From contig JAEXXN010000344.1 in NCBI GenBank assembly GCA_023405875.1, positions 1 through 15,997 on the forward strand: a stretch of DNA of 15,997 nt, in the 5' to 3' direction. Each line of letters opens with the position of its first letter. Positions within the stretch are counted from its first letter, which is position 1. The notes under the pieces are model-generated. The model was not told the DNA's origin, did not search any database, and saw only the letters and a program-made list of their open reading frames with translations. This document shows, one piece after another, positions 1-6,968 of the stretch. A program made the translations under genes and the position numbers. This stretch comes from Bacillota bacterium (GTDB taxonomy: Bacteria > Bacillota > Clostridia > Lutisporales > Lutisporaceae).

Positions 1-98
1 GGAAAACAGCGAGGTATGTCAGGTACAATGTTGGTATAAAAAACAGCATAGATGGCATGCTATTTAATATTGCGGAGGTAAGTTTGTACAATGGTTAA
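1..98 (+). CDS. holB: C-terminal end of DNA polymerase III delta' subunit (partial)
   Basis: An open frame enters from the left edge (first full codon at 3) and stops at TAA 96-98, giving about 31 residues that include RYNVGIKNSIDGMLFNIAEV. This resembles the last helix of clostridial HolB proteins, and in Firmicutes holB lies directly upstream of ricT. HolB is a clamp-loader subunit. The frame overlaps the ricT start by 8 bases, which suggests translational coupling. The call rests on a short tail plus gene order, so it is moderate. Confidence 0.6.
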   Translation, partial: KTARYVRYNVGIKNSIDGMLFNIAEVSLYNG

Positions 99-972
99 AA
101 CAGTTGGAGTCAGGTTCAAGAAAGCCGGCAAGATATACTATTTTGATCCCATGGATTTTGAAATAAATATTGATGATAATGTTGTAGTAGAGACTGTAAG
201 GGGAATAGAATTCGGAAAGGCCGTACTGGGGATCAGGGAGGTGGATGAAAGCGAGATAATCGCTCCTCTCAAGAAGGTCCTGAGGATCGCTACCGAAGAG
301 GACAACAGGATATATGAAGAGAACAAGAAAAAAGAGAAGGAAGCCTTCAACATATGCCTCCAGAAGATAAACCATCACAATCTGGGGATGAAGCTTATAG
401 ATGTGGAATATACCTTTGACAACAATAAGATAATATTCTATTTCACAGCAGACGGACGTGTTGACTTCCGTGAGCTTGTGAAGGATCTGGCTTCAGTTTT
501 CAAGACCAGGATAGAGCTGCGTCAGATAGGTGTAAGGGATGAAGCGAAAATGATAAGCGGTATAGGCCCTTGCGGTAAATGCTTATGCTGCTCTACTTTC
601 CTCGGAGATTTTGCCCCTGTTTCCATTAAAATGGCAAAGGAACAGAATCTATCCCTCAATCCCACCAAAATATCCGGTATTTGCGGCAGACTCATGTGCT
701 GCCTGAAATACGAGCATGAAACCTATGAGTGCTCAAGAAGATATATGCCTAAGGTAGGTGCTCTTGTTGATACTCCCGAGGGAAAGGGAGAAGTGGTTGA
801 ATCCAATGTGCTGCTGGAGAAGGTAAAGGTCAGGCTGGAGCTTATGGAGGGCAACCTTCGCGTCATAAAGGATTACTCTGTCAAGGAGATAGTTCAGCTG
901 AAGCCCGGAAAGGATATTGAACCTGCTATTGAAGGGGATATTGAGCATCTGGAGCAGCTTGAGGATAACTAG
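91..972 (+). CDS. ricT: RicT (YaaT), PSP1-domain Fe-S protein of the RNase Y specificity complex
   Basis: This 293-residue protein is of usual family length. In Bacillus the RicT, RicA and RicF proteins form a [4Fe-4S]-containing complex that works with RNase Y in mRNA maturation and influences sporulation and competence. The PSP1 C-terminal domain covers roughly residues 60-210. The cysteine-rich signature is plain: C161, C164, C166 and C167 (GPCGKCLCC), then C198, C203 and C204 (ICGRLMCC). The ATG at 91 has a GGAGGT site at 74-79. It follows holB in the conserved Firmicute order, but the usual next gene yabA is absent and a ferredoxin gene stands in that place. Confidence 0.93.
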   Translation: MVKTVGVRFKKAGKIYYFDPMDFEINIDDNVVVETVRGIEFGKAVLGIREVDESEIIAPLKKVLRIATEEDNRIYEENKKKEKEAFNICLQKINHHNLGMKLIDVEYTFDNNKIIFYFTADGRVDFRELVKDLASVFKTRIELRQIGVRDEAKMISGIGPCGKCLCCSTFLGDFAPVSIKMAKEQNLSLNPTKISGICGRLMCCLKYEHETYECSRRYMPKVGALVDTPEGKGEVVESNVLLEKVKVRLELMEGNLRVIKDYSVKEIVQLKPGKDIEPAIEGDIEHLEQLEDN

Positions 973-980
973 GCATTCTA

Positions 981-1025
981 CAGTGCCTCGCAATGCATAT
1001 CGCTTCTTGAGCATGCGAGGCACTG
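981..1025. repeat. Long inverted repeat (hairpin) after ricT
   Basis: The arms CAGTGCCTCGCA (981-992) and TGCGAGGCACTG (1014-1025) are perfect 12-bp complements. Allowing one bulged A, pairing extends three more base pairs inward (TGC 994-996 with GCA 1011-1013), leaving a 14-base loop. No T-run follows on either strand, so it does not look like a standard intrinsic terminator. It could be an mRNA 3'-end stabiliser, a processing site or a copy of a dispersed repeat; no second copy is visible in this window. Confidence 0.5.
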
Positions 1026-1167
1026 AACCAAGGATATGCTTATCAACACTGTAAAAGACGGGAAATTTGTTATGTAATAAGCTTGCCTATTAAAAGTTGG
1101 CCAAAGGGTTTTATTTATTAAAAAATAGTGATAGAATAAGTATGTAATTTATTTAGGAGGTGTTACT

Positions 1168-1338
1168 ATGGCATATAAAATACAAGATTCTTGCATAAGC
1201 TGTGGTGCATGTGAACCAGAATGTCCGGTTAATTGCATTAGCCAGGGAGACGACAAATACGTAATCAGCCCCGATGAGTGCATCGAGTGTGGTGCTTGCG
1301 CAAATGTCTGTCCTGTAGATGCTCCGGTACAGGAATAA
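1168..1338 (+). CDS. 2[4Fe-4S] ferredoxin
   Basis: This 56-residue bacterial-type ferredoxin is a soluble low-potential electron carrier. It has two CxxCxxCxxxCP motifs: C9, C12, C15, C19 and C38, C41, C44, C48. The sequence is acidic, as is usual. An extra C23 sits just after the first motif (CPVNC), where most clostridial ferredoxins have Ala. The ATG at 1168 has an AGGAGGT site at 1155-1161. The gene has its own terminator at 1349-1374, and 195 bases separate it from ricT, so it is probably a separate transcript; a weak -10-like TAGAAT lies at 1132-1137. The physiological partner cannot be told from context. Confidence 0.95.
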   Translation: MAYKIQDSCISCGACEPECPVNCISQGDDKYVISPDECIECGACANVCPVDAPVQE

Positions 1339-1348
1339 TTAAAGCTAG

Positions 1349-1374
1349 AAAAAAGACCTTACAGGTCTTTTTTT
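1349..1374 (+). terminator. Intrinsic terminator of the ferredoxin gene
   Basis: Arms AAAAAAGACCT (1349-1359) and AGGTCTTTTTT pair around a TAC loop and run into a T-tract ending at 1374. It sits 10 bases after the ferredoxin stop. The A-run on the left could let it act on the minus strand as well. Confidence 0.88.
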
Positions 1375-1392
1375 CCATTAGTGAGGGATATC

Positions 1393-2133
1393 ATGGAAAA
1401 ACTTGTTTTACAGGATGAAGCCGTTGATGATCTGCAGAACGGATATAAAATAATCCAGAAAACCAACTCCTTCAGATATGGAGTTGATGCAGTGCTTCTG
1501 GCTGACTTCGCCAATATAAAGAAAGACCACTCTGTTATCGACCTGGGTACCGGTACCGGAATAATTCCCATACTTATATATGCAAGGAAACAGCCGGTAG
1601 AAATCACTGCAGTGGAGATTCAGCAGGATATGGCTGAAATGGCTGAACGAAGTGTCCGGCTGAATGGGCTGGAAGAGCATATAAAGGTGCTGAATATGGA
1701 TCTGAAGGATGCCCCGGAGCTATTGGGAAAAGCGAGGTATGATTGTGTCGTTTCCAACCCTCCATACGTGAAGAAGGAATGCGGGATCAACAATCCTTCC
1801 GAAACCAAAGCAATTGCCAGGTTTGAAATAATGTGCAGCCTTGAGGAGCTGCTGAGTACGGCAAAGGAGCTTTTGAAGCCCGGAGGCAAGCTTTGCATGG
1901 TGCATAGGACGGACCGTCTTGCAGATATTATTTATGAAATGCGCAGCATCGGCATTGAACCGAAGAGAATAAGGTTTGTACATCCATCCATTGGGAAGAG
2001 GCCCAACCTGCTTCTGATCGAAGGAACCAGGGGCGGAAACAAGGAGCTCAGGTTCATGGACCCTCTTTACATACATGACGAAGCAGGAAATTATACCGAA
2101 GAGATATACAGGATATACGGGAGGACAAAATGA
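1393..2133 (+). CDS. trmN6: tRNA1(Val) (adenine(37)-N6)-methyltransferase family protein (YabB/TrmN6-like)
   Basis: This class I SAM-dependent methyltransferase has about 246 residues. SAM-binding motif I is DLGTGTG (residues 50-56) and the N6-adenine catalytic motif is NPPY (122-125). It is followed by the family pattern INNPSETKAIARFE, close to the NP.E..ALARHE of TrmN6 proteins. Homologues methylate N6 of A37 in tRNA-Val. I chose ATG 1393, preceded by GAGGG at 1383-1387. An in-frame GTG at 1381 lies only 6 bases past the terminator and has no ribosome binding site. The stop overlaps the rsmI start (ATGATG at 2130), so the two genes are translationally coupled. The exact modification target is inferred from the family and from synteny with yabB. 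Confidence 0.87.
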   Translation: MEKLVLQDEAVDDLQNGYKIIQKTNSFRYGVDAVLLADFANIKKDHSVIDLGTGTGIIPILIYARKQPVEITAVEIQQDMAEMAERSVRLNGLEEHIKVLNMDLKDAPELLGKARYDCVVSNPPYVKKECGINNPSETKAIARFEIMCSLEELLSTAKELLKPGGKLCMVHRTDRLADIIYEMRSIGIEPKRIRFVHPSIGKRPNLLLIEGTRGGNKELRFMDPLYIHDEAGNYTEEIYRIYGRTK

Positions 2134-2978
2134 TGGCAGGAATTTTATATCTGTGTGCAACTCCCATAGGAAACCTGGAGGATATAACGCTGAGGTGCAT
2201 AAGAATACTGGGTGAGGTCGACATTATTGCTGCCGAGGATACAAGGCAGACTGTCAAGCTGTTGAACCGTTATGAGCTTCACAAGCCCCTGGTCAGCTAT
2301 CATGAGCATAACAAGTATGAAAAGGGCGGGGAGCTGGTTGAGCTTTTAAAGTCAGGCAAGAATATAGCATTGGTATCCGACGCGGGAATGCCGGCAATAT
2401 CCGATCCAGGGGAAGAACTGGTCAGAATGTGCATAGATAATGATATTGAGATAATTCCTATTCCGGGACCTACCGCATCACTTACAGCCTTGATAATTTC
2501 CGGCCTGTCTACGGTAAGATTTTGTTTTGAGGGATTTTTACCGTCAAATAAAAAGGACAGGAGGGAAAGGCTGAAGAAGCTTTCCGGCGAAACGAGAACT
2601 ATCATACTTTATGAAGCGCCTCATCGCCTGCTGGAAACCCTTGAAGCTATAAAAGAGCAGTTGGGAGAGAGAAAAATTTCGGTATCAAGGGAAATAACCA
2701 AGAAATTTGAGGAGACGGTACGGGCGGACATAAGCCAGGTAATAGAAATATTCAGGAACAGGACAATTAAAGGCGAATTTGTTTTAATTATCCAGGGCAT
2801 AGATGAAAAAGAACTTATTGATATTGAACTTAAGAAATGGGATAATATAACCATTGAGGAACATATAAAAATGTATATGGGACAGGGAATGGGGAAAAAG
2901 GAAGCAATAAAAAAAGTGTCGGAGGATAGAAAGCTGCCTAAGAAGGAAATATATAAAATAGGCTGTAATATTGAATGA
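2130..2978 (+). CDS. rsmI: 16S rRNA (cytidine(1402)-2'-O)-methyltransferase
   Basis: This 282-residue protein is full length for RsmI, which 2'-O-methylates C1402 in the decoding centre of 16S rRNA. Clear tetrapyrrole-methylase-fold signatures are present: LCATPIGNLEDITLR near the N-terminus, AAEDTRQT, LVSDAGMPAISDPG, and PIPGPTASLTALIISGL followed by F.F.GFLP. A GGGAGGA site lies just before the start. The first two codons are both ATG (2130 and 2133), so the true start is uncertain by one codon. It is the last gene of the trmN6-rsmI pair. The 134 bases after it hold no convincing terminator. Confidence 0.95.
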   Translation: MMAGILYLCATPIGNLEDITLRCIRILGEVDIIAAEDTRQTVKLLNRYELHKPLVSYHEHNKYEKGGELVELLKSGKNIALVSDAGMPAISDPGEELVRMCIDNDIEIIPIPGPTASLTALIISGLSTVRFCFEGFLPSNKKDRRERLKKLSGETRTIILYEAPHRLLETLEAIKEQLGERKISVSREITKKFEETVRADISQVIEIFRNRTIKGEFVLIIQGIDEKELIDIELKKWDNITIEEHIKMYMGQGMGKKEAIKKVSEDRKLPKKEIYKIGCNIE

Positions 2979-3112
2979 TGCTGTATTGCTTATCTGAATA
3001 TAAATTGTGTAATTTATAGGATACCCTTCTGAATATTTCGCACCGGTGAACCTCGATTAAATTTTTATAGTGTGAAAGGTGCCTGTCTAAGCTTTTGAAA
3101 GGAGGAACAATT

Positions 3113-3307
3113 ATGGCTTTTACAAAGGATATGACTGTGGCTCAGATTCTCAGAGCAAATCCTAATACTGCCGAAATTTTCATGAGATACGGTATGCACT
3201 GCCTCGGTTGCCCCGGTGCAACAGGTGAGTCTGTAGAGCAGGCTGCTATGGTTCATGGTTTTGATGCAGATCAGCTTCTGGCTAATTTGAATAAGGTTAA
3301 TGAATAA
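3113..3307 (+). CDS. DUF1858 small CxxC protein (hybrid-cluster-protein-associated disulfide domain)
   Basis: This 64-residue protein has the DUF1858 pattern: MTVAQILRANPNTAEIFMRYGMHCLGC, a CxxC at C30/C33, then a GESVEQAA helix. Stand-alone members are often found near hybrid-cluster protein or iron-sulfur repair genes and are thought to be redox or metal-related, but their biochemical role is not settled. The ATG at 3113 has a strong AAAGGAGGA site at 3098-3106; an in-frame TTG at 3095 lies before that site and is rejected. The natural terminator of this gene appears to have been split by the adjacent insertion. Confidence 0.87.
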   Translation: MAFTKDMTVAQILRANPNTAEIFMRYGMHCLGCPGATGESVEQAAMVHGFDADQLLANLNKVNE

Positions 3308-3319
3308 ATTAGAAGGTTA

Positions 3320-3349
3320 GGATAGCTCTCTAGTGTTGCATCCAGGTAA
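3320..3349 (+). repeat. Left target-site duplication and left terminal inverted repeat
   Basis: GGATAGCT (3320-3327) is repeated directly at 8793-8800. It is followed by the 22-bp left terminal repeat (3328-3349), which is the mate of 8771-8792 in inverted orientation. The sequence just to the left, AAGGTTA, is the broken left arm of the former terminator stem. Confidence 0.75.
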
Positions 3350-3357
3350 TATATAAG

Positions 3358-3403
3358 AAAAGCCCGTGGGAAATCTTTATGATATTCCACGGGCTTCCTT
3401 CTT
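3358..3403. terminator. Bidirectional terminator at the left end of the inserted block
   Basis: Arms AAGCCCGTGG (3360-3369) and CCACGGGCTT (3387-3396) form a GC-rich 10-bp stem with a 17-base loop. On the minus strand the stem is followed by TTCTTAT, fitting the end of the BCCT-gene transcript. On the plus strand it is followed by a pyrimidine-rich CCTTCTT, fitting the small CxxC gene. It lies just inside the terminal repeat. Confidence 0.85.
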
Positions 3404-3465
3404 AAATGACAATCCTCCCAAGTATCTCAAGGAAAAGCCGGTTTATCGCTGCTGTGAAAGTTGAA

Positions 3466-5103
3466 TTATCTACAAATCGGTTCAACTGATTCCTGCTCGG
3501 CGGAGATTTTTCTTTCCCCATCCGGTTCTTTACTCAACTCGGTGATTTTCAGTCTCTTAGGCTGACCGAATTCGTCATAATCTTCTTTAAAGGTATCATA
3601 TTTATAAGGATTCCACGCCACTTTCATCAGGGCATAGGTTACAGGCGCCAGGAAGATCAATGTGGGAATACCTCCCAAATTAGATAACGCCTTTAATCCA
3701 TCCAGGCCGGCGAAGCTCATGGTGATCCAGGCAACCAAGCCTAGGATAGCACCCCAGATGATTTTCAAAATGGCAGGGGGTTCCGGACTGTCCGGAGAAA
3801 TACCAAATGTGCTTAATCCGGCTAAAGTAGCGCACATAGCATCAGCACCGGCAACATAGGTCAAATACGCAGTAGCAACGAAGATTGCACTGATCAAAGC
3901 ACCCAGGGGCAAATGATTAAAGAAAGCATAATTGACCATCTCTGCCCCCTTGGTGGCCAGGATATCTCCCAGTCCGGCTTTCTGGAAAATTTCCATATGA
4001 ATAGCGGTACCGCTGAAAAATGTAAACCAAATTATATTAAACAAGCTGGCAAGAAATACGTTGACGGTTACTACCGCCCGGACAGAATATCCATAGGAAA
4101 CTCTGCCTAAAAACGCAGCGCTGATAGGTGCCCAGGCCATCCAAGCAGCGAAATACCAAATAGTCCACCAAATTGGCCACTGATCTCCTGCTACTACTCC
4201 GGTAAATAAGCTTTTGGAGAAGAAATTGTCCAGCATGTGGGCAAAGGACTCTACCCCCAGGTTGATACTAAAGAGCGTCGATCCGAACAGAATAACCCAT
4301 GCGATAAAGAAAAAGAACACCCATAGGTTGATTTCAGCCAGTTTCTTCACACCATTAGACAGGCCTGTAATAGCGGAGATAACAAAAGCCGCCACGATAG
4401 CACCCATGACAAGCAGCCATACAAACCTGTTGCTGGGAACACCCCAGAGATGATTAAGTCCCCCGGAAATCAATAATGTACCAACACCCAATGAATTAGC
4501 AACTCCTAAAACCATGGGCAAAACAATAGCTGAATCTACTATGTTGCCAATAATACCTTCTGTTTTGTTGCCAAGAATAGGAGCAAGCATAGATGATACG
4601 GCAAAGGGCTTTTTCATATTATAGTAAGCAAAGGCAAACATAACGATAGGTATGCCATAAATTGCATAGGGTAAAAAACTCCAGTGCATATATACGGTAG
4701 AAAGAGCAAAAATAGCGGATTCGGGTGAGTTTGGTTCAATGCCCAGAGAGGCTGGAGGCTGGGTTATATGATATACGGGTTCAAGAGCGGCCCAAAATAG
4801 GAGAGCAGTTGCTATTGTGACGGCTAAACTGACAGCAAACCAGGAAAAAGGCTTTAATAGCGGTTTAGCATTGGAGCCGCCGATTTTAACTCTGCCAAAG
4901 GGCATTACACAAACAGCAACACAGCCAAAAAACATAATTACAGTAAGTACTTCATATCCTGCTCCGAAGAAACCCATTGACCAAACAGTGACCTTTGAAA
5001 TAGTGGAAGAGAAGATTTCTAAATTAACTAAGCTTAAAACTGTTGCAATAACTAAGATAATAAAAGACGGCCAAAATACCACTGGTTTAAGTTTGATTTT
5101 CAT
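3466..5103 (-). CDS. BCCT-family betaine/carnitine/choline-type transporter
   Basis: This 545-residue integral membrane protein has about 12 hydrophobic segments. The family signature LLFWAALEPVYHITQPP spans residues about 101-117. The Trp box WWTIWYFAAWMAWAP is at 312-326, followed by the positively charged loop FLGRVSYGYSVR. BCCT carriers move quaternary-ammonium compounds. The Gly-rich GxGxG stretch typical of Na+-coupled glycine betaine carriers is not evident before LLFW, where the sequence reads AVTIATA, so substrate or coupling may differ from BetP. The start at 5103 has a GGGAGGA site 6 bases upstream; the frame is open further upstream but without a well-spaced site. It lies 96 bases after the lyase gene, in the same direction and probably in one operon. 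Import of the lyase substrate is the likely job (inference). Confidence 0.92.
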   Translation of the reverse strand: MKIKLKPVVFWPSFIILVIATVLSLVNLEIFSSTISKVTVWSMGFFGAGYEVLTVIMFFGCVAVCVMPFGRVKIGGSNAKPLLKPFSWFAVSLAVTIATALLFWAALEPVYHITQPPASLGIEPNSPESAIFALSTVYMHWSFLPYAIYGIPIVMFAFAYYNMKKPFAVSSMLAPILGNKTEGIIGNIVDSAIVLPMVLGVANSLGVGTLLISGGLNHLWGVPSNRFVWLLVMGAIVAAFVISAITGLSNGVKKLAEINLWVFFFFIAWVILFGSTLFSINLGVESFAHMLDNFFSKSLFTGVVAGDQWPIWWTIWYFAAWMAWAPISAAFLGRVSYGYSVRAVVTVNVFLASLFNIIWFTFFSGTAIHMEIFQKAGLGDILATKGAEMVNYAFFNHLPLGALISAIFVATAYLTYVAGADAMCATLAGLSTFGISPDSPEPPAILKIIWGAILGLVAWITMSFAGLDGLKALSNLGGIPTLIFLAPVTYALMKVAWNPYKYDTFKEDYDEFGQPKRLKITELSKEPDGERKISAEQESVEPICR

Positions 5104-5199
5104 GTTATTCCTCCCTAATCTAATTTTTAATTGGTAATGAATCAGAGCTTCCTTCCGCATACCTCCAGTCTGAAAATATTTTGTTGTTTCAGTCACCGG

Positions 5200-6726
5200 T
5201 TAAAATAGTATTTTACCGATCTTTTCTTCCACATTTCTTATATAATCGCAAGCAATGACTTGTTCAGCAACCATTTCAATATAAGGCTCCAGCGGTAAAT
5301 CGCATTCCATAACAGGAACAGCTTTTCTTACAAGATTATAAACAGCCTTTGTGCCGGAAGCAGGTTCTATATTCTCATAGCAATCCAAAGCCTGTGCACC
5401 GCAGATTAATTCAATTGCACAAATATATTTCGCCAGTTGAATGCTGTCATAGGCTTTTTTTGCTGCATTATAGCCCATATTGACATAGTCTTCCTGATTG
5501 GCACAGGTAGGCAGGTTATCGACAACCGACGGATGAGATAAAATTCTAAGCTCACCCATGAGGCCTGCTGCAGTATACTGGATCATCATCAAGCCGTTAT
5601 CATGGGCAGCATTTTTATTTAAAAAGGCCGGCAGCTCACTAACCAGACGGTTCAGCATACGGTCAATGCGACAGGCTGACATTTTGCACAGGTCTGTAAT
5701 GGCTATGACTAAAACATCAGCGGCCATTCCTGCATAAGTGCCGTCTGCATTACCCCCCATGAGGGCAATGGGAGTGCCGTCTGCCTGTTCGAACAATAAC
5801 GGGTTATCTACCGCTGAGTTCAGTTCGATTTCTAAAACATCGAGACCGTCTTTAATAAATTTTTTTACGGCTCCATGGAGCTGTGGGACACAACGCAGTG
5901 AAAGCGCGTCTTGCACCCGGTGCCCCTTATATTTTTCGATAATCGGACTATCTTTTAATATGGCGCGGATATTTGATGCTGTCCACTCCTGGTCAGGATG
6001 GGGGCGGACCTTCATAAGTCGTTCATCCATCGGCATTAACGTACCTTTTAGAACCTCCAGGGTCAACGATGCTGCAATATCTTGTGTTTTGGCAAGCGTT
6101 ACTGCGTCGTATAGGGCAAGGGCTGTAAGTGCCGTTACGGATGTGGTTCCGGAAACAACGGTAAGGCCCTCCTTTGATGATAAAATAGCCGGCTTAAGTC
6201 CGGCACTTTCCAAGGCTTTTTTTCCTTCCAGGAGCTTTCCCTTGTACCAGGCTTTTCCCTCTCCGATCAGAACCATTCCGATATGGGATTCCAAAGAGAC
6301 ATATCCGACTGAGCCGTGCCCGGGCACTCTTGGTACTATATTGTTGTTCAGCATATCCCGCAGCAAATTTAAAGTTTCAAGGCGGATTCCCGTATAACCA
6401 CAGCCAAAATGAACCAGCATGATAAACATGATCGCACGGGTGCATTCCTCATTGATCGGCTCACCAACTGAACAGGTATGGGCCAGAATATGATTTCTCT
6501 GAATGATCTCTCTATCCTTTTCCGGTACGAATTTCCTGCAGTTATCCCCTAATCCCGTTGTCAAACCGTAGATGGCCTGACCTTCTTTGCTGAATTGTTC
6601 GACATAGCTCCGACATTTGTTTACACGGTTGCAATATTCATCAGAAAATTCTACCTGCACGTATCCACGCGCCACACATATAACGTCTTCAATTGTAACT
6701 TTTTTTCCAAGAATGATTTTTTCCAC
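5200..6726 (-). CDS. Histidine/aromatic amino acid lyase-fold enzyme lacking the MIO triad; candidate ergothionase
   Basis: This 508-residue protein belongs to the HAL/PAL family. Conserved segments are YGLTTGLG (53-60), GSVG (138-141), VLIGEG (152-157), SLRC.PQ.HG (276-285), DNPL (307-310), MGGN (323-326) and LPTCANQEDYVNMG (405-418). The MIO-forming Ala-Ser-Gly that should follow GSVG is gone: the sequence reads YVSLESH and is three residues shorter. Positions equivalent to Pseudomonas HutH Asn195 and Tyr280 appear to be Ser192 and Leu275, while Tyr53 and the Arg283 equivalent (Arg278) remain. Ordinary MIO-dependent ammonia loss is therefore unlikely. From memory, ergothionase, which splits trimethylamine from ergothioneine to give thiourocanate, is a HAL homologue without MIO. 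The adjacent betaine-type transporter fits. The start is a GTG at 6726 with GGAAAGGG upstream. It is first in its operon, under a sigma-54 promoter. Confidence 0.85.
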   Translation of the reverse strand: MEKIILGKKVTIEDVICVARGYVQVEFSDEYCNRVNKCRSYVEQFSKEGQAIYGLTTGLGDNCRKFVPEKDREIIQRNHILAHTCSVGEPINEECTRAIMFIMLVHFGCGYTGIRLETLNLLRDMLNNNIVPRVPGHGSVGYVSLESHIGMVLIGEGKAWYKGKLLEGKKALESAGLKPAILSSKEGLTVVSGTTSVTALTALALYDAVTLAKTQDIAASLTLEVLKGTLMPMDERLMKVRPHPDQEWTASNIRAILKDSPIIEKYKGHRVQDALSLRCVPQLHGAVKKFIKDGLDVLEIELNSAVDNPLLFEQADGTPIALMGGNADGTYAGMAADVLVIAITDLCKMSACRIDRMLNRLVSELPAFLNKNAAHDNGLMMIQYTAAGLMGELRILSHPSVVDNLPTCANQEDYVNMGYNAAKKAYDSIQLAKYICAIELICGAQALDCYENIEPASGTKAVYNLVRKAVPVMECDLPLEPYIEMVAEQVIACDYIRNVEEKIGKILF

Positions 6727-6786
6727 TTGCTTTCCCTTTCCTTACGGTTTCATTTAATATAATAAAGGCCTTTATATGTGGTAACA

Positions 6787-6801
6787 GCAATTATTATGCC
6801 A
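6787..6801 (-). promoter_or_regulatory. Sigma-54 (-24/-12) promoter for the lyase-transporter operon
   Basis: Read on the minus strand the site is TGGCATAATAATTGC. The GG and GC dinucleotides are separated by exactly 10 bases, as in the consensus TGGCAC-N5-TTGC. It lies 61 bases upstream of the lyase start, and transcription should begin near 6775. The divergent gene encodes a sigma-54 activator, which strongly supports the assignment. Confidence 0.78.
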
Positions 6802-6838
6802 ACATTAAAAGGCTGTATTTACAGGAGAGCAAAGTAAA

Positions 6839-6892
6839 AGGTTATCTTTTTTATGTTAACTTTTTTTGCATAATGTTAATATTTTTTGCGTT
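6839..6892. promoter_or_regulatory. Tandem repeats, likely upstream activator sites
   Basis: Two adjacent 20-bp direct repeats, 6853-6872 and 6873-6892, each begin ATGTTAA and contain a T-run ending TTTTTTGC; they match at 16 of 20 positions. A partial third copy, AGGTTATCTTTTTT, begins at 6839. They lie about 40-90 bp upstream of the -24 element, a suitable distance for enhancer binding by the divergent activator. The region is AT-rich, so the binding-site role is inferred. Confidence 0.42.
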
Positions 6893-6896
6893 TATA

Positions 6897-6924
6897 TTGA
6901 ATTTCCATGTGGTTGTGATAGTAT
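6897..6924 (+). promoter_or_regulatory. Possible sigma-A promoter of the sigma-54 activator gene
   Basis: TTGAAT (6897-6902) and TAGTAT (6919-6924) are separated by 16 bp, placing a start near 6931 and a leader of about 38 bases. The overlapping TATAAA at 6923 could serve instead. It is adjacent to the proposed activator sites, so autoregulation is possible. The match is weak. Confidence 0.3.
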
Positions 6925-6968
6925 AAAGGAAAAGTGAGTCAGCAAGCTGGTTAAGGAGAGGGAAGCTT

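Noticed and set aside
3041..3050. CACCGGTG palindrome upstream of the small CxxC gene as an operator
   Set aside because: It is a single 8-bp palindrome with no second copy and no link to a recognisable promoter; chance is a sufficient explanation.
3466..5196. Longer version of the BCCT protein starting at GTG 5196 or ATG 5160
   Set aside because: The extra residues do not resemble the family, the 5160 ATG is only one base from its GGAGGT, and the 5103 ATG has a well-spaced site directly before the usual BCCT N-terminus.
5738..6397. A 219-codon open frame opposite to the lyase gene
   Set aside because: It lies wholly antisense to a conserved enzyme, has no ribosome binding site or recognisable family, and reads as a shadow frame.
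5200..6726. Annotation as hutH, histidine ammonia-lyase of a histidine utilisation operon
   Set aside because: The MIO triad is missing, further catalytic positions are changed, and no urocanase, imidazolonepropionase or other hut gene is present.
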